This document shows positions 10,411-22,262 of a stretch of 64,000 nt of DNA, piece after piece. Under the pieces are notes generated by a model that had not been told where the DNA came from, searched no databases, and saw only the letters and a program-made list of their open reading frames with translations. Each line of letters begins with the position of its first letter. The first letter of the stretch is position 1. Origin of the DNA: Forficula auricularia (taxonomy: Eukaryota; Arthropoda; Insecta; Dermaptera; Forficulidae); assembly GCA_024734495.1 (NCBI GenBank), contig JALMQS010000264.1:1-64000 (forward strand), read 5' to 3'. Position numbers and translations under genes: made by a program.

Positions 10411-10985
10411 CCCATCTCGTATTATTATCTTTCCGTTGATAACAGACACAAATCTTGACGTTGGTTTTTGAAATTCCACTAGATGTTACGAACACTGTAC
10501 AAGAGCCGAGTATTTGATTTCCAATGGAACAATAATCATTGTTAGATTCGAATTAAGATAAGCCAATTGCTGATGGCTGATGCTGCGACAAGCTAATTGC
10601 CTTTGTTTTTTTGAATATTCTATTTACAAGGGATTTATCTCTACTTTTGATTTCTTTTTGTTTTATTCGATAACATTTTCCGCGTTTTTTCTTTATCTCG
10701 AATCAGTTCAAAGATCATGTCAACAAAAATATCCCACACATAATTGAACAAACAGATTTATTATCATTCAACTAGCGCTGAGAATATACAGATATCTTAT
10801 TTTTAATATGTTTATTTATTGAATATTATCATACTTTTTATCTTCGTATTTTCCTTATGATAGTAAATTATATATTCGTAAGCAAGATTCTCGAAAAATA
10901 CCAATTTACATTCATTTGTAGGATCTGGCATTGCTTTGTGGAAGTCTGTCTGTTACTACTTGGGATTATAGTTCTTTGCCCCCTA
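10411..10985. other. Unique upstream region of the UGT-like exon
   Basis: Little repeated sequence and no frame. It could hold regulatory DNA for the UGT-like gene, but no specific site is supportable. Confidence 0.3.
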
Positions 10986-10989
10986 TGAT

Positions 10990-11950
10990 TAAGTGATAAG
11001 GTTACCCGATGGAATATCATTTTCCTCCTTCCACACCAACGCTGGAGTTCCTCAGGGATCGGTTATCTCCCCTACGCTCTTTCTTATCTATATCAACGAC
11101 CTTCTAAACTTGCCCTCCAATCCGGTACATTGTTACGCAGATGACAGTACCCTACATAACGCGCCTGCATCTCATAAAAACCGTGCAGACATTGCCTCCT
11201 CAATAAATTTAGACTTAGGCAGACTTATAAACTGGGGATTCCAAAACTTACTTTACTTCAATTCAGTGAAAACTAGTGTTGTCTTATTTCTAGGCGCGTC
11301 GACAGAAACCTCCCAAACATATCATTCGATTCAAACTCACTAGAATTTAGGGATAAAATTTCAATGCTAGGCCTAACTCTAGGGTCTGACCTTTCATGGA
11401 ATGACCATATCTCAATCACTGCTAAAGCTGCAGCGCGCAAGCTTGGTCTCCTATTTAGGTCTTATCTTGCCACACATGATGCAATTCAGAAGCGAGCAAT
11501 TAGACTAATAGGAGACCCGGCTCAACGACTCACTCGACTCCCTGGCTTACCGAAAACGTTTCTGCCGCGCACCTGTACCCCAGATACTATCACGGTGCCT
11601 ATTCAGTCGAGCTGAAATCAATTATCCCCCCTAAAGCCCTCTTTACGAGAAACACGCTGTTTTCGAACGCTAAGCACCCCTTCGCTGTCAAATTGGATAA
11701 AAATCGAACAGGCGCTTTCGCCAACTCTTTTATCCCTATGACCTCCAGAGACTGGAACTCGCTCCCTGCCACCATCTTTCCCGCGACTTATAACCTTCAG
11801 CTGTTTAAGACCCGTATCTACAGATACCTTCGAACCCCTCCGCCCATAAAATTCTTTCTTTTTCTTTTAACGATGGAGGGCAAACCCAGGCCTTTAGGGG
11901 ATGCACCTTTTTTAGTGTAACTCCTTCTCTCATCATTTTTCATTAAAAAA
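10990..11950 (+). pseudogene. LINE of CR1/Jockey type, reverse transcriptase to 3' tail, broken
   Basis: Three frames make up one protein. 10993-11343 holds RT motifs 'AGVPQGSVISPTLFLIYINDL' (B region) and catalytic 'YADDS'. 11364-11615 holds 'LGLTLGSDLSWNDHI' and 'QKRAIRLIGDP'. 11693-11920 holds the C-terminal 'FIPMTSRDWNSLP…' block. At least two frameshifts separate them. About 40 residues normally found between 'LLFRSYLATH' and 'DAIQKRAIRL' are missing, an internal deletion. The 5' part (endonuclease, early RT) is absent, as in most 5'-truncated LINE copies. The 3' tail (11870-11950: 'acgatggagg…ggcctttaggggatgcacc…cttctctcatca…' plus A-run) is shared with the SINE at 50899. Dead. Confidence 0.85.
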
Positions 11951-12058
11951 AAATTATATATTTTATCAAGTCCTAATATCCACAAACACGTGAAAAATTT
12001 TGTTTAGTTCTCACAAGCAGAGGTAGAGAGATGTTGTTAAAGTTTTGACCAGGTTTCC

Positions 12059-12219
12059 CGAGGTGTGAACCGCGATTAGAATTAGGTGTACACGTCTTTG
12101 GAATTATGCATGAATTATTATGGAATTCGTTAGATAATGCCCTTCATCTCTATTGTCTTCTAGTTGGAAATGAAAGTGGAAGTAGGTGTACACGATATTA
12201 GGTCGCGGTTCACCCCTCG
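12059..12219. mobile_element. 161-bp MITE with 8-bp duplication
   Basis: Terminal inverted repeats CGAGGTGTGAACCGCGA / TCGCGGTTCACCCCTCG, flanked by AGGTTTCC at 12051-12058 and 12220-12227. 'aggtgtacacg' also occurs directly repeated near each end. The 8-bp duplication fits hAT or P-type elements. Confidence 0.75.
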
Positions 12220-12227
12220 AGGTTTCC

Positions 12228-12591
12228 CTAACAACGTGCTTCATTTCCTCCTGGTATCGGATTTTTGCGTGGAATTATTTAAATTACATTTTGTCTTTTG
12301 ATGGAAATCTATGGACATATTGTTGTTAATGGCATACATTTCTATTTTTAACCGACTTCATTACTTTTACGTTTATATTCTATAGAATATAATGAGGAAG
12401 TGTTGCGATTGCCTGTCTGGGTCCTGACTCTTTGAGATCTTCTATCTCAGAGATTGGTTTCGGAATGAGGTGTAAATGGAACTGGTGGATAGAATGGTTG
12501 ATTCTGTCGTAGTGGGTACGAAGGATTGTTCAGTCGAAAAAAATTAAGCTCAGGACAACGAATGGTATCAGACATAATTTAAAAAATTATT
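12228..12591. other. Unassigned stretch
   Basis: No gene or clear repeat; a partial 'ttaaccgacttc' is at about 12350. Confidence 0.3.
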
Positions 12592-13313
12592 GCTTATTGC
12601 AAGTGTACTTGCCACTTGTTCATTGTTATCTCTTAAATTCAGTAGGCACACACAATTTGAACTGCTTGACCTTGAGAAATATCAATTTTGTATATTTTAT
12701 CTTTCTATCAATGATGCTTAATTCAAAATTGATGGTACACCTTGACATTTCAAATGGAATTTGATCTTTTATTAAAACTATATTTAAATTAAAGTGATAT
12801 TGAAAAAGTATGATAATTTGTAATTGTATCTTTTAATTTATTTTACTTATTTTTTAAAGATAAGAGTAAGTAAATATTATATTTAATATTGATTTTACTA
12901 TGAGTTAAAGATTCTTGGTCACTTATTTCACATTAAAATTAAATAATTAAAAGATGTAATTTTTTTTTTAAATTTTTAATGTGAAATAAGTGACCAAGAA
13001 TCCTTAACTCATAGTAAATCAATATTATTATTTATTTACTCTTATCTTTATTAAAGATGTTTCACCTTGCACCAACACCACAATCTCTACTAATTATTAT
13101 TTTTTTTATAAAATTCAAAAATTACCAATAATATTTATTGTATATGTTAATTTAAGAAGATAATAGAACAAATTATATGAATATTTGTAAAAATTTTAAA
13201 AATAATTTGCTATTTAATAAAGTTTTTATTTGGCTAAATGCGCATTGATTCCCGAGGCCAGGGGTAGAAAAAAATGTTTTAATTAGTGGGTCGATTTTTT
13301 TGCACCGTAGTGT
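12592..13313 (+). repeat. Repeat M, copy 2, interrupted by a foldback
   Basis: Same sequence as 7735-8137, ending TTTTTGCACCGTAGTG-TA, but split by about 230 bp (12857-13091) that copy 1 lacks. Confidence 0.7.
12857..13091 (-). mobile_element. Foldback element with PLE-type head, nested in repeat M
   Basis: Arms 12857-12955 and 12972-13050 pair ('ttggtcacttatttcacatt' and its inverse). The right end carries the head segment in reverse (gatgtttcaccttgcaccaacacc). The same family, in pieces, is at 22125-22255 and 23715-23810. Its absence from repeat M copy 1 marks it as an insertion. Confidence 0.75.
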
Positions 13314-13584
13314 AGTTGCTTAAAAAAAATAATAATTCAATTGTTTTCATAATTAATTTTTATATTAATAGTTGCTTTATCATTTTTTTAAAGCAATTAT
13401 TTTTTTCAAATTTTCAAATTTTCATTGGTAAACGGAGAATTAATTTCTCCTGAAACAGTCTGAATTATTAATAAACGTTTCTGGATTCTTCTTGTATTTA
13501 TTGATATGTACTTAACAGTGGTGTGCGGTCCATGGTTGCTGTGAATGCGGCGCATCCCTTATTTTTCCAACATTTTGAGTATTT

Positions 13585-14510
13585 TTAACCGACTTCAAAA
13601 GGAGGAGGTTCTCTATTCGAATGATTTTTTTTTGTGTCGATGTTACCTCATATCTCCGCCAATTTGTCAACAGATTTTGATGATTTTTTTGCATTGGGTT
13701 CAGTCTAGATTCCGATTGGTCCTGTTTTTTTCATTCGTATTGGACCTTTTCATGTTATGTGCATGTACACGCATAACTTCTTTGTTTATGGACCGATTTT
13801 GATGATCCTTTTTATTGTAAAGTGGGTACCTTAGGGTGGAACCATATTAATTTGGTCGAAGTTCTGATGATATGATCAATGACGAATTAACGTAAATATC
13901 AATTCTTTTTATGCAAATAATCGAAATTATAATGAATAAAATCTTTTAACATTCATTTAAAACCCAGCAAACGTTTCGAGAGAATTTCTATATTTATGAA
14001 TTGAATTTTATTATCATTTTCTGATTCTTACGAAGATGCATGCAAGGTATTATATTAATTCACTATTAATAACATCACTAAAAGAGAGAAATATAAAATA
14101 ATTTTTATAAAAAAAAATAAAACCGACTTCAAAAAAATTAAATGCAACAAATAAAATAATAAGAACTCAAAAATAAAATAAAATGCACAAAAAGGTATAA
14201 AATAATTATCTATTTTAGTTACAACTAAACGATGAAATTGTTACATGAAATCACTTTTTGAAGTCGGTGCCAAACATATACATTTTATGAATCGCCCTCG
14301 ACGGATCTTCTTACTTAGTACGTTTGGCGGGTAATGAAGACAACATTGCGTAAGATCGCTTATGCATAGTTTGTTTGGCACCAACTTCAAAAAGTGATTT
14401 CATCGTTTAGTTGTGACTAAATAAGATAATTATTTTATACCTTTTAGTGTATTTTATTTTATTTTTAAGTTATTATTATTTTATTTGTTACATTTAATTT
14501 TTTTGACTTA
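13585..14510 (+). repeat. B unit plus 'GAAGTCGG' hairpin
   Basis: B begins ACCGACTTCAAAAGGAGG at 13587 and runs to 'gatgatatgatc' (13877). A 200-bp spacer containing 'aaacgtttcgagagaattt' follows, then the hairpin 14107-14510 with a 12-bp insertion (aatgaagacaac) in its centre relative to other copies. Confidence 0.75.
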
Positions 14511-14866
14511 AATATTTCAGAGGATCTTAAATTTTCAAAATAATTCTATAAAAAACATTTTTTAGTTTGAAAATATATATTGGTTATCGAAATGAAATAA
14601 AATTCTTGCATAGTTTCAAGGGACAATTAAAATAAATGATTTTTCCGAAAAGGGTGCTGATAGAAGGTTTGGACTCCGTCAGGTAGGTACTACCGTATAT
14701 CTCAATTAAGCCATTGAATGATTGGTATAGAATAATAAATTGGCATATGCAATTGAGTGCAAGTGCAAGTGGTTCGGAATCCCACGCGGATAGGTGCTCT
14801 GCTGCGTTGATTCATCCTGAATGTTTCCCAGAAGCGAACGAGGACACCTGAGGTGATCTAACCCGA

Positions 14867-14932
14867 TTACACCGTGGAACCGCAATCCGTTGCCAAATCG
14901 TCTACAGGGCTGCTCAAGCACAATTGCTGCAT
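14867..14932 (-). CDS. Candidate first exon behind a TATA box (unidentified)
   Basis: Minus strand TATATAAAG at 14992-14984, then ATG at 14932 in a very good insect start context (ACAAAATG). The frame codes MQQLCLSSPVDDLATDCGST and then meets ACG|GTGTAA, either a stop or a splice donor. The surrounding 14.64-15.0 kb is unique and less AT-rich than its neighbours. I recognise no family. It could be a chance arrangement; listed because unique DNA is so rare here. Confidence 0.2.
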   Translation of the reverse strand: MQQLCLSSPVDDLATDCGSTV

Positions 14933-15017
14933 TTTGTGTCCGTCACACACAATCAGCTCGCAACCACTTGCTTCAATCTCTCCCTTTATATAAAACTATT
15001 CATAGAAATTAGAAGAA

Positions 15018-15176
15018 AAAACCGACTTCAAAAATTAAATGCAACAAATAAAATAATAAGAACTCAAAAATATAATAAAATGCACTAAAAGGCATAAAAT
15101 AATTATCTAATTTAGTTACAACTAAACGATGAAATATTAACATGAAATCACTTTTTGAAGTCGGTGCCAAACATAT
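15018..15176. repeat. 'GAAGTCGG' hairpin, left half only
   Basis: Left arm through 'gaagtcggtgccaaacata', then cut off by the Helitron-like element that starts at 15179. Confidence 0.75.
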
Positions 15177-15178
15177 CT

Positions 15179-15805
15179 GCTCTTATTAAACGAGCAAAAA
15201 TTGTATATATATATATATATATATATATTTATTTATTTATTTATTTATTTATATATTTGTATCTTGGTTCTATTTTGAAGCGGCCCTACCGATTTTGATG
15301 AAACAAAATCTATTAACAAGTTTTGAGGACGAAAAAACGATCTGCCTAGGTCTGGACCTCATCAAAATTCATCTTAATTGTTTTTCTCTTAATTAAAGTA
15401 ATTATTGATAGATGAAAATCACAATAAAAAAAATTGATTGGGCTGAACTTGTTTTAGAACCTGGGACCTCTTGCACCCGAGGCTGACATTATAGCATTGG
15501 ACCAATGAACTATTTTAAAAAATCCTTGCTTTTTACTTTTACTAAAATGAATATTTTTGAATTAGACTTTATTATAAGTGTGGAAATAATTGAATATATT
15601 ATATTTAGCTATGGTCTACGAGTAAACAAATATACACATAATATGTGGACCATTAGAAAGATAGAAATGCAAAACTGGTTCGGGGGTGGGGATGGATATG
15701 GGGGGCAGTTGTGGGGGGTCCGGGAGTGGGGTGGGGCGGAGTGGGGTGCAGTGTTGGGGGCGAGGTGCATGGTTCACCCAAATTATTTAAATTAATATAT
15801 ATAAT
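15179..15805 (+). mobile_element. Helitron-like element, copy 2 (3' end missing)
   Basis: TC(T)CTTATTAAACGAGC start, an (AT)n run at 15204-15228, and a G-rich tract 15675-15770. It ends without the 3' hairpin where the next copy begins. Confidence 0.55.
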
Positions 15806-16635
15806 ATCTATTCTTATTAAATGAGCAAAAATTGTTTTTATATATATATATATATATATTTGTTTGTTTATATATTTACTTATATATATATTTGTATCTT
15901 AGTTCTATTTTGAAAACGGCTCTACCGATTTTGATGAAACAAATTTTATTAACAAGTTTTGAGGATGAGAAAGCGATCTGGCTAGGTCTGGACCTCGACA
16001 AATTTAATCTTTATTGATGTTTTCTTAATTAAAGTAATTATTGATAGATGAAAATCTCAATAAAAAAGTTTATTTACATTTTTTTCAATTATGTTTTATT
16101 TTTAATTGGTTTTTTAATTTTAAAACCCAATAATAGGTTATAACAAATATTAATATATTATATTAAAATTAGGAATTTTTTGTTTGTTTTTAATTAACAG
16201 GTGTCTAAATCATAACATTACAGGTGTGTTTACAAATAAAGTGGTTGAAGTGGCTTTTTTATATAACTTGGAAACAAATCTTATTTAATTTTATGTTTTT
16301 ATTTCAGATCCTATACGATTATTTTTTTATTATTATTTTCCTATTTATTTTTTTATAATGTTTATCAATATGAACGAATGTGGGCAAATTGGTGTACGAG
16401 TAAACAAATATACACATAATATGTGGACCACTAGAAAGCCTGAAATGCAAAAACTGGATGTTGGGTGGGGTGGATGTGGGAGGTGCATGAGATGGGGTCC
16501 AGTTGTGGGGGATCCGGGGGTGGAGGCGGTGGTGGGGTGGAGTGCAGGTGGCGTTGGGGGCGAGGTCCGTGGTTTCGGGGGGGGGGGGGGGGGATCAGGG
16601 CTTACCATGCATCGCTCGGTGGCTCCAGGTTCTAT
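15806..16635 (+). mobile_element. Helitron-like element, copy 3
   Basis: Starts TCTATTCTTATTAAATGAGC. The G-rich tract 16450-16595 ends in an uninterrupted run of about 17 G. The 3' hairpin is decayed (ACCATGC-atc-GCTCGGT). Confidence 0.6.
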
Positions 16636-18311
16636 TAATAATAAAAAAATTAAAAGAGTTAAAATTTTTTACCCACACTATAATACACTCTTTAAACACC
16701 CTGTAGTTTTATTTGGATAATTAGGGATGATCTGAAACGCGTTTTACCCTCCCCTGATTTCTATTTTAACTTTATTTATTATACTATATATCTTTTCAAA
16801 AACAAATATTATTTTTATTATCATTTTCCCGGAATTCGATAAAGGCAAAAAATCTATCAATATATATTTCAATTTAAAACGAGCCTTTCTCAAGGCAAGT
16901 TGGATTTTTTTTTGTGTATTATAGAAGAATATTTGATGTTTTTCCACGACATCTAGCCTGAAATAGAGTATGTAAATGCTTTTAATCTTCTATTAAGAAT
17001 TATTGAATCTATGTTGCACTTTTTTTTAACAAAGATCCTCAGGTTCCCGACCTCTGCTCTAGATATATGAATTTTATTGAAAGTATAAAATTTTATAAAC
17101 TAAATACAAAGTACATGAGAATTAATTATCGTATATTTAATGACAACAGACAGTAAGTTGCAATAAATTCTCATATTTTCATCACAGATTGTATAATTAA
17201 ACCATTACTGGGAATGTTGGAACTCTTTATTTGTTCTATTATTTATTTAAAATCTAATTTAATTTAATTTTTAAGAGCGATACATTATTATTTTTTGTGA
17301 TTTTTCGGGTAAACTCTTTCGTATACAAATGATGAAACAAATTAATGAATGTTCAAAACATTTTTATACACTGAAAAAACGATATATTTATAGTTAAGAA
17401 ATTACATTTGATATGAATAGATGGTGAAGTTAATTATGGCGAAATCGATCTCTGTTCAATATGAATAAATGATATAAGTATTTTAAGTATTCTCATATTT
17501 TTGGAGAAACTCTAATAATTAAGATGCCGCTATTCGAACCAAGCACCAATAAGTAAATTATGAAAATATTATTATTTGAGTAAAATAGTGGAATATTTAA
17601 ATTTAATAGTTGGGTATTTAAACGAAATAATATGTAATTAAGACAAGAAATGATATCAAATTGAAGATTTTTTATTTATAATAAAAAATATTCAAACTTT
17701 ATTTCATTTATATTCATTTGATGTAGAACCTATATTCAATTCAAATGAATTATATAAATATTTAATTTAATTATTCATTTAATTGAATTAATAAAAAAAA
17801 TTTAATTTAATTTTCCATATTTTTGAGGCATAAGGTAATCTTTTTTTTATTAACACTATTAAACCAATTATTTTACATGAATTTATGCATACATTGTTTT
17901 TGAGCTTCGATTCCGGAGATTACTTCTCCACCATCGACTGTCCTTGATCATCTTTTAGTCCTTGTTTTTATTAAGAGGAAAAAACTAATTAAAGAAAAAA
18001 ACCTCTTTTCCGATAATTATTCCAATTCCATATTCGATCCAATCAGGACTTCGTCCTCCCATCTTCCCTTCGTCATAAGATAATCTAAGTTTAATACCTA
18101 TATATATTAATATTCCTTATAATCTTATAGTGGGTTTTAAAATAAAAAATAAAAAAACAATTAATAGTGTAAACAAAATTTTTGTTAATTTTTTTTAAAT
18201 ATCTTAATTATTAAGATGTCACTATTTGCAGAAAATCTAAGTCGTTTTATGATAAAAAAACATTCGTTTAGATATAATAAGAGGTTTCACTAGAAATAAA
18301 CAAGACATTCA
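16636..18311. other. AT-rich stretch with two inverted segments
   Basis: No gene. About 17290-17400 is the inverse of 19230-19570 and represents the empty site of the MITE at 19253. About 17833-18052 is the inverse of about 20936-21145 ('ctccaccatcgactgtcctt' and its partner 'ggacactcgatggtggag'). Confidence 0.5.
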
Positions 18312-18678
18312 TCTACTCTTATTAAACGAGCAAAAATTGTATATATATTTATTTGTTTGTATCTTAGTTCTATTTTGAAAACGGCTCTACCGATTTTGAT
18401 GAAATTCACGGGTTAGGCAGTTTTTGGGTTGATAATTCGATCTGTCACGGGCTCATCTTCGACAAAATTGTTTTTGATGGGTTTTTTCGTAATCAAATTA
18501 ATTATTCTCAGGTAGAAAAATGGCAATCTTGGGCTTTTAAATAAGATTACTCTTTTACTTCTGGACCCAGACAGATAATGGGTTGGGTTAATTCATTGTT
18601 TTCAAAAGCCTTGAAGAAGTATTGTGATTGTGGTTTTTAACATATTTTGTTCTCCATAAACGTTAGAATTAATTCCAA

Positions 18679-18724
<46 letters not shown>

Positions 18725-19055
18725 TTAAAAACGGCTCTAACGATTTTGATGAAACAAACTCTATTAACAAGTTTTGAGGATGAGAAAGCGATCTAGATGC
18801 GGAGCGGGGGTGGATGCGAGGGGGTCCAGGGGGTGGGGGATCGGGGCGAGGTTTTGGGGGTGGGGTCGAGCGGGGTGGAGGTAAGGGGGTACAGTGGGCA
18901 AATACTATATATATTTGTATTTTTTTTAATTTGAAAACGGCTCTCAAATAAAAATCGATCTTTTCATCAGAATTTTAAATTAAAAATAATATTAAAATAA
19001 AGCTTTTAATTGAAGGATAAATTTACCGAGCATCGCTCGGTACCTCAGGTACTTA
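18312..19055 (+). mobile_element. Helitron-like element, copy 4
   Basis: 5' TCTACTCTTATTAAACGAGC; 3' hairpin ACCGAGC-atc-GCTCGGT at 19025-19041; end CTTA at 19052. Internally a perfect (AT)n block (about 18678-18721) and a G-rich tract 18797-18900. The block 'aaaacggctctaacgattttgatgaaa' occurs twice, so the interior is partly duplicated. Confidence 0.65.
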
Positions 19056-19252
19056 GATATTAAGAGATATCTAATAGAATAAAATAGATTACTCAAGTAT
19101 ATAATATATTTAGATTAATTACCTAAAAATATTTGGAATGATTTCGATATATCTTGATTATTAATAAAATATCTTTGGAATAAATAAGAGCTCATTAAAA
19201 ATTCTCAACTCTATCAATATATTTATTATAAAGAAATTGTTTTTTCAGTGTA

Positions 19253-19488
19253 CAAGTTTAAAAGGTTAAAATGACTAGTTTCGCCAAAATTTGGCTTATC
19301 AGATATTTTTTAATTACAAAAGATGTCATCGTTAATAATTTATAAACAATGCATAGATAAAAGGAAAAAACTTGTTGAAAAAAAAACTAAACAGAAAATT
19401 ATACAGCTTATCTACATATTAATTGATTATTCATGACAAACGATAGTCAAATGTTGACGAAACTAGTCATTTTAATCTTTTAAACTTG
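19253..19488. mobile_element. MITE carrying a hammerhead-like core
   Basis: Inverted ends of about 35 bp, CAAGTTTAAAAGGTTAAAAT… and its inverse at 19455-19488. It is missing from the related segment at 17377-17400 (read in reverse), so it is an insertion. On the minus strand, CTGATAA at 19302-19296 is followed directly by GCCAAA/TTTGGC and GAAACTAGTC (to 19273). Confidence 0.7.
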
Positions 19489-20333
19489 AAAAAAAAAATG
19501 TTTTGAACATTCATTAATTTATTTCATCATTTGTATATGAAGGAGTTTACCCGAAAAAGATTCATATCATTATTTTTGTGATTAAATGAAAATAAGAACA
19601 AAGTTTTAAACTGTTTTTTTATTTGTCCATGGCATGCTTGACTACGAAACTTAAAAAAAATTGAAAACTCAATTACCTATTTTGTTTCTTTAATAAATTA
19701 GTTAATAAAATATTTTTTAAGCAATAACTGTTAAACGAATGGAGATATCGACATGCGGTTTGAACATATTTTGTTGCAAATTTGATCTACTTTCTGAATC
19801 TAATAAAATAATTATACGGTTCCATTTAAGATTTCGGTGCAAAATTAATAAAACGTTTAACTTTATAAAACACGCCCCTTAGCGAGGGCGGCAAGAACTA
19901 GAATGGCATGGATGTTTTTTTATTTTATTTACCAAACCTTCCTTTCTTGAACCAGACCTTGTTAACAAATTTCCGTTAAGTCAAACTTAAGTTATAGACA
20001 CTAGAGTCCATAAAAGTTAAGCATCCCCTCCCGCCTTTATTTTACGTCCTACAATAAAAACTCATTTATCAAAAAGATGGACTATTATGGTGGCATCAAT
20101 GTAAGAGTATTCATTTTTAAACTTATATTGGAAAATTTTCGAGAAAATTGCATTTTTTATACGATCGAAGCTATTTAGCCACCTAGCGGTGGATGTATGG
20201 ACTTAAAAAATATTTTCAGCAATTTTTCTTGGTCGATTTCCTCTGAAGGATTTTTTTCCCAAACTTCTACGTTTATTAGTTCCTGAGATACGGTACCTCG
20301 TCACCCTTATTGAATCACCCGGTACAACTAAAC
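19489..20333. other. Unassigned AT-rich stretch
   Basis: No gene. Near 20310, 'ttgaatcacccgg' resembles the end of the MITE at 54307, possibly a truncated copy. Confidence 0.3.
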
Positions 20334-20346
20334 GATGAAATTATTA

Positions 20347-20482
20347 ACTTTTAAGGAGTTAGGTGTTGGTTCTAGGTGAAACATTTTAATATAATAATAA
20401 AAGTTGAGAAAGATGCGAGGTAGGTTTCACGGGTAGGTTTTGTGTGAAACCTACCTCGCATCTTGCTCAAGTTTTATTATTA
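20347..20482 (+). mobile_element. 136-bp foldback with PLE-type head
   Basis: Perfect 13-bp target duplication GATGAAATTATTA (20334-20346 and 20483-20495). The head (…TTAGGTGTTGGTTCTAGGTG…) comes first, then a hairpin 'gatgcgaggtaggtttcac…gtgaaacctacctcgcatc'. It is inserted in a 'GAAGTCGG' hairpin. A sister copy is at 49487-49613. Confidence 0.9.
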
Positions 20483-20483
20483 G

Positions 20484-21660
20484 ATGAAATTATTACATGA
20501 AATCACTTTTTGAAGTCGGTCAAACTATATAAGCGAGTGTACCCGCCAAACGTACTAAGTAAGATCCGATTTCGATAATTTTTTTCATTGGGTTCAGACT
20601 AGTACCCGGTTGGTCCCGATTTTTTTTCATTGGTATTGTACCATTTTTAATAAAAATGTTCAGGTATAACTTCTTTTTTTACGGAGCGATTTCAATGATT
20701 CTTCTTTTATTGGAAAGGAGGTACCTTAGGGGTGATCCCATATTAATTTGGTCAAGTTTTGATGATATAATCAATGACGAAATAACCAATTCTTATGAGG
20801 AAATAATCGAAATTATAATTAATCAAATCTTTTATAAAATTTTTTAAAATATTCATTTAAAACCCGCAAACGTTTCGAGAGAATTTCTACATTTATGAAT
20901 TGAATTTTATTATCATTTTCTGGATGAGGATTGGAGAGAGAGAGAGACCAATCGATTTGATTGGGGAATAATGGAATTTAAATAATTATCGGGAAAAGAG
21001 GTTTTTTTATCTAATTAGATTTTTCCTCTTACTAAAAACAAGGACTAAAGATTAATAAGGACACTCGATGGTGGAGAAGCAATCTCCGAAATCAAGCTAA
21101 AATACAAGGTATGCATTAATTGATGTAAAATAATTGGTTTAATAAAATTTTTTTTTATCATTTTCTGATTCATTCGCCCAACGACTTTCTCTTACGAGTT
21201 GCATGCAAGGTATTATATCAAGTCACTATTAATAACATCACTAAAAGACAAAAATAAAAATAATTTTTATAAAAAAATAAAAACTGAATTCAAAAATATT
21301 AAATGCAACAAATAAAATAATAAGTCAAAAATAAAATAAAATGCACTAAAATGTATAAAATAATTATCTTATTTAGTTACAACTAAACAACGAAATATTT
21401 ACATCAAATAACTTTTGAAGTCGGTGCTAAACAAACTATATAAGCGAGCTTACCCGCCAAACGTACTAAGATCCACCAAGTTCGATTCATAAAATTTATA
21501 TGTTTGGCACCGACTTCCAAAAGTAATATCATGTAGCAATTTCATCGTTTAGTTGTAACTAAATTAGATAATTATTTTATACCTTTTAGCGCATTTTATT
21601 TGATTTTTGAGCTCTTATTTATTTTATTTGTTGCATTTAATTTTTTTGAAGTCGGTTTTA
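20484..21660 (+). repeat. 'GAAGTCGG' hairpin pieces and B unit
   Basis: Partial hairpin to about 20565, B-type sequence 20570-20780, spacer with 'aaacgtttcgagagaattt', an inserted inverted segment (20936-21145), then a complete hairpin 21280-21660. Confidence 0.65.
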
Positions 21661-22124
21661 ATTTTTTTCTAAAAATTATTTTCACATATCCTCTACAAGC
21701 AGCAAAAAATCTTATACGTCATCTCTGAAAATTACGTTTTTAAATTACAAATAAAGAAATGTTTCTGCTGATTGTTTTACTCGCTCTGTAAATAAACTTC
21801 AAACAAAATAAATTTTTTCTATTAACTAGGTTAAGTATTTTCAAGTGAATTTTGTAATTAAATTGTTAATAGAATATGTCGAAAAAATTATAAACTCACA
21901 TGTTACTTAACTTGTGACGTTGATTAACCTCTTGGGTTGTTTTTACAAATACATTTTGTAAATTTTATAATTTCTCCACTTTAATAATATTTTCGGCCAC
22001 TCTATCCCCATTAGACAAGTGGTTTCCAGCCAGGGGAGCCTCAAGAATTTGTTAATGAAAAATTAATTTTGATAACATTAATAACTTCATATCGTAAAAT
22101 AACAGTTAAAATTCATAATTAGTA
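21661..22124. other. Unassigned stretch
   Basis: No gene or confident repeat. Confidence 0.3.
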
Positions 22125-22255
22125 GAGACACGGTAGGTGTTGGTGCAAGGTGAAACATCTTTAATATAGATAAAAGTAAATAAATATTATATGTAATATT
22201 CATTTACTGTGAGTTAAGGATTCTTGGTCACTTGTTTCATATTAAAATTAAATAA
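22125..22255 (+). mobile_element. Foldback element with PLE-type head, left half
   Basis: Head (GGTAGGTGTTGGTGCAAGGTG…) and left arm of the family at 12857-13091, cut off at the start of repeat E. Confidence 0.65.
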
Positions 22256-22262
22256 ACTCCAA

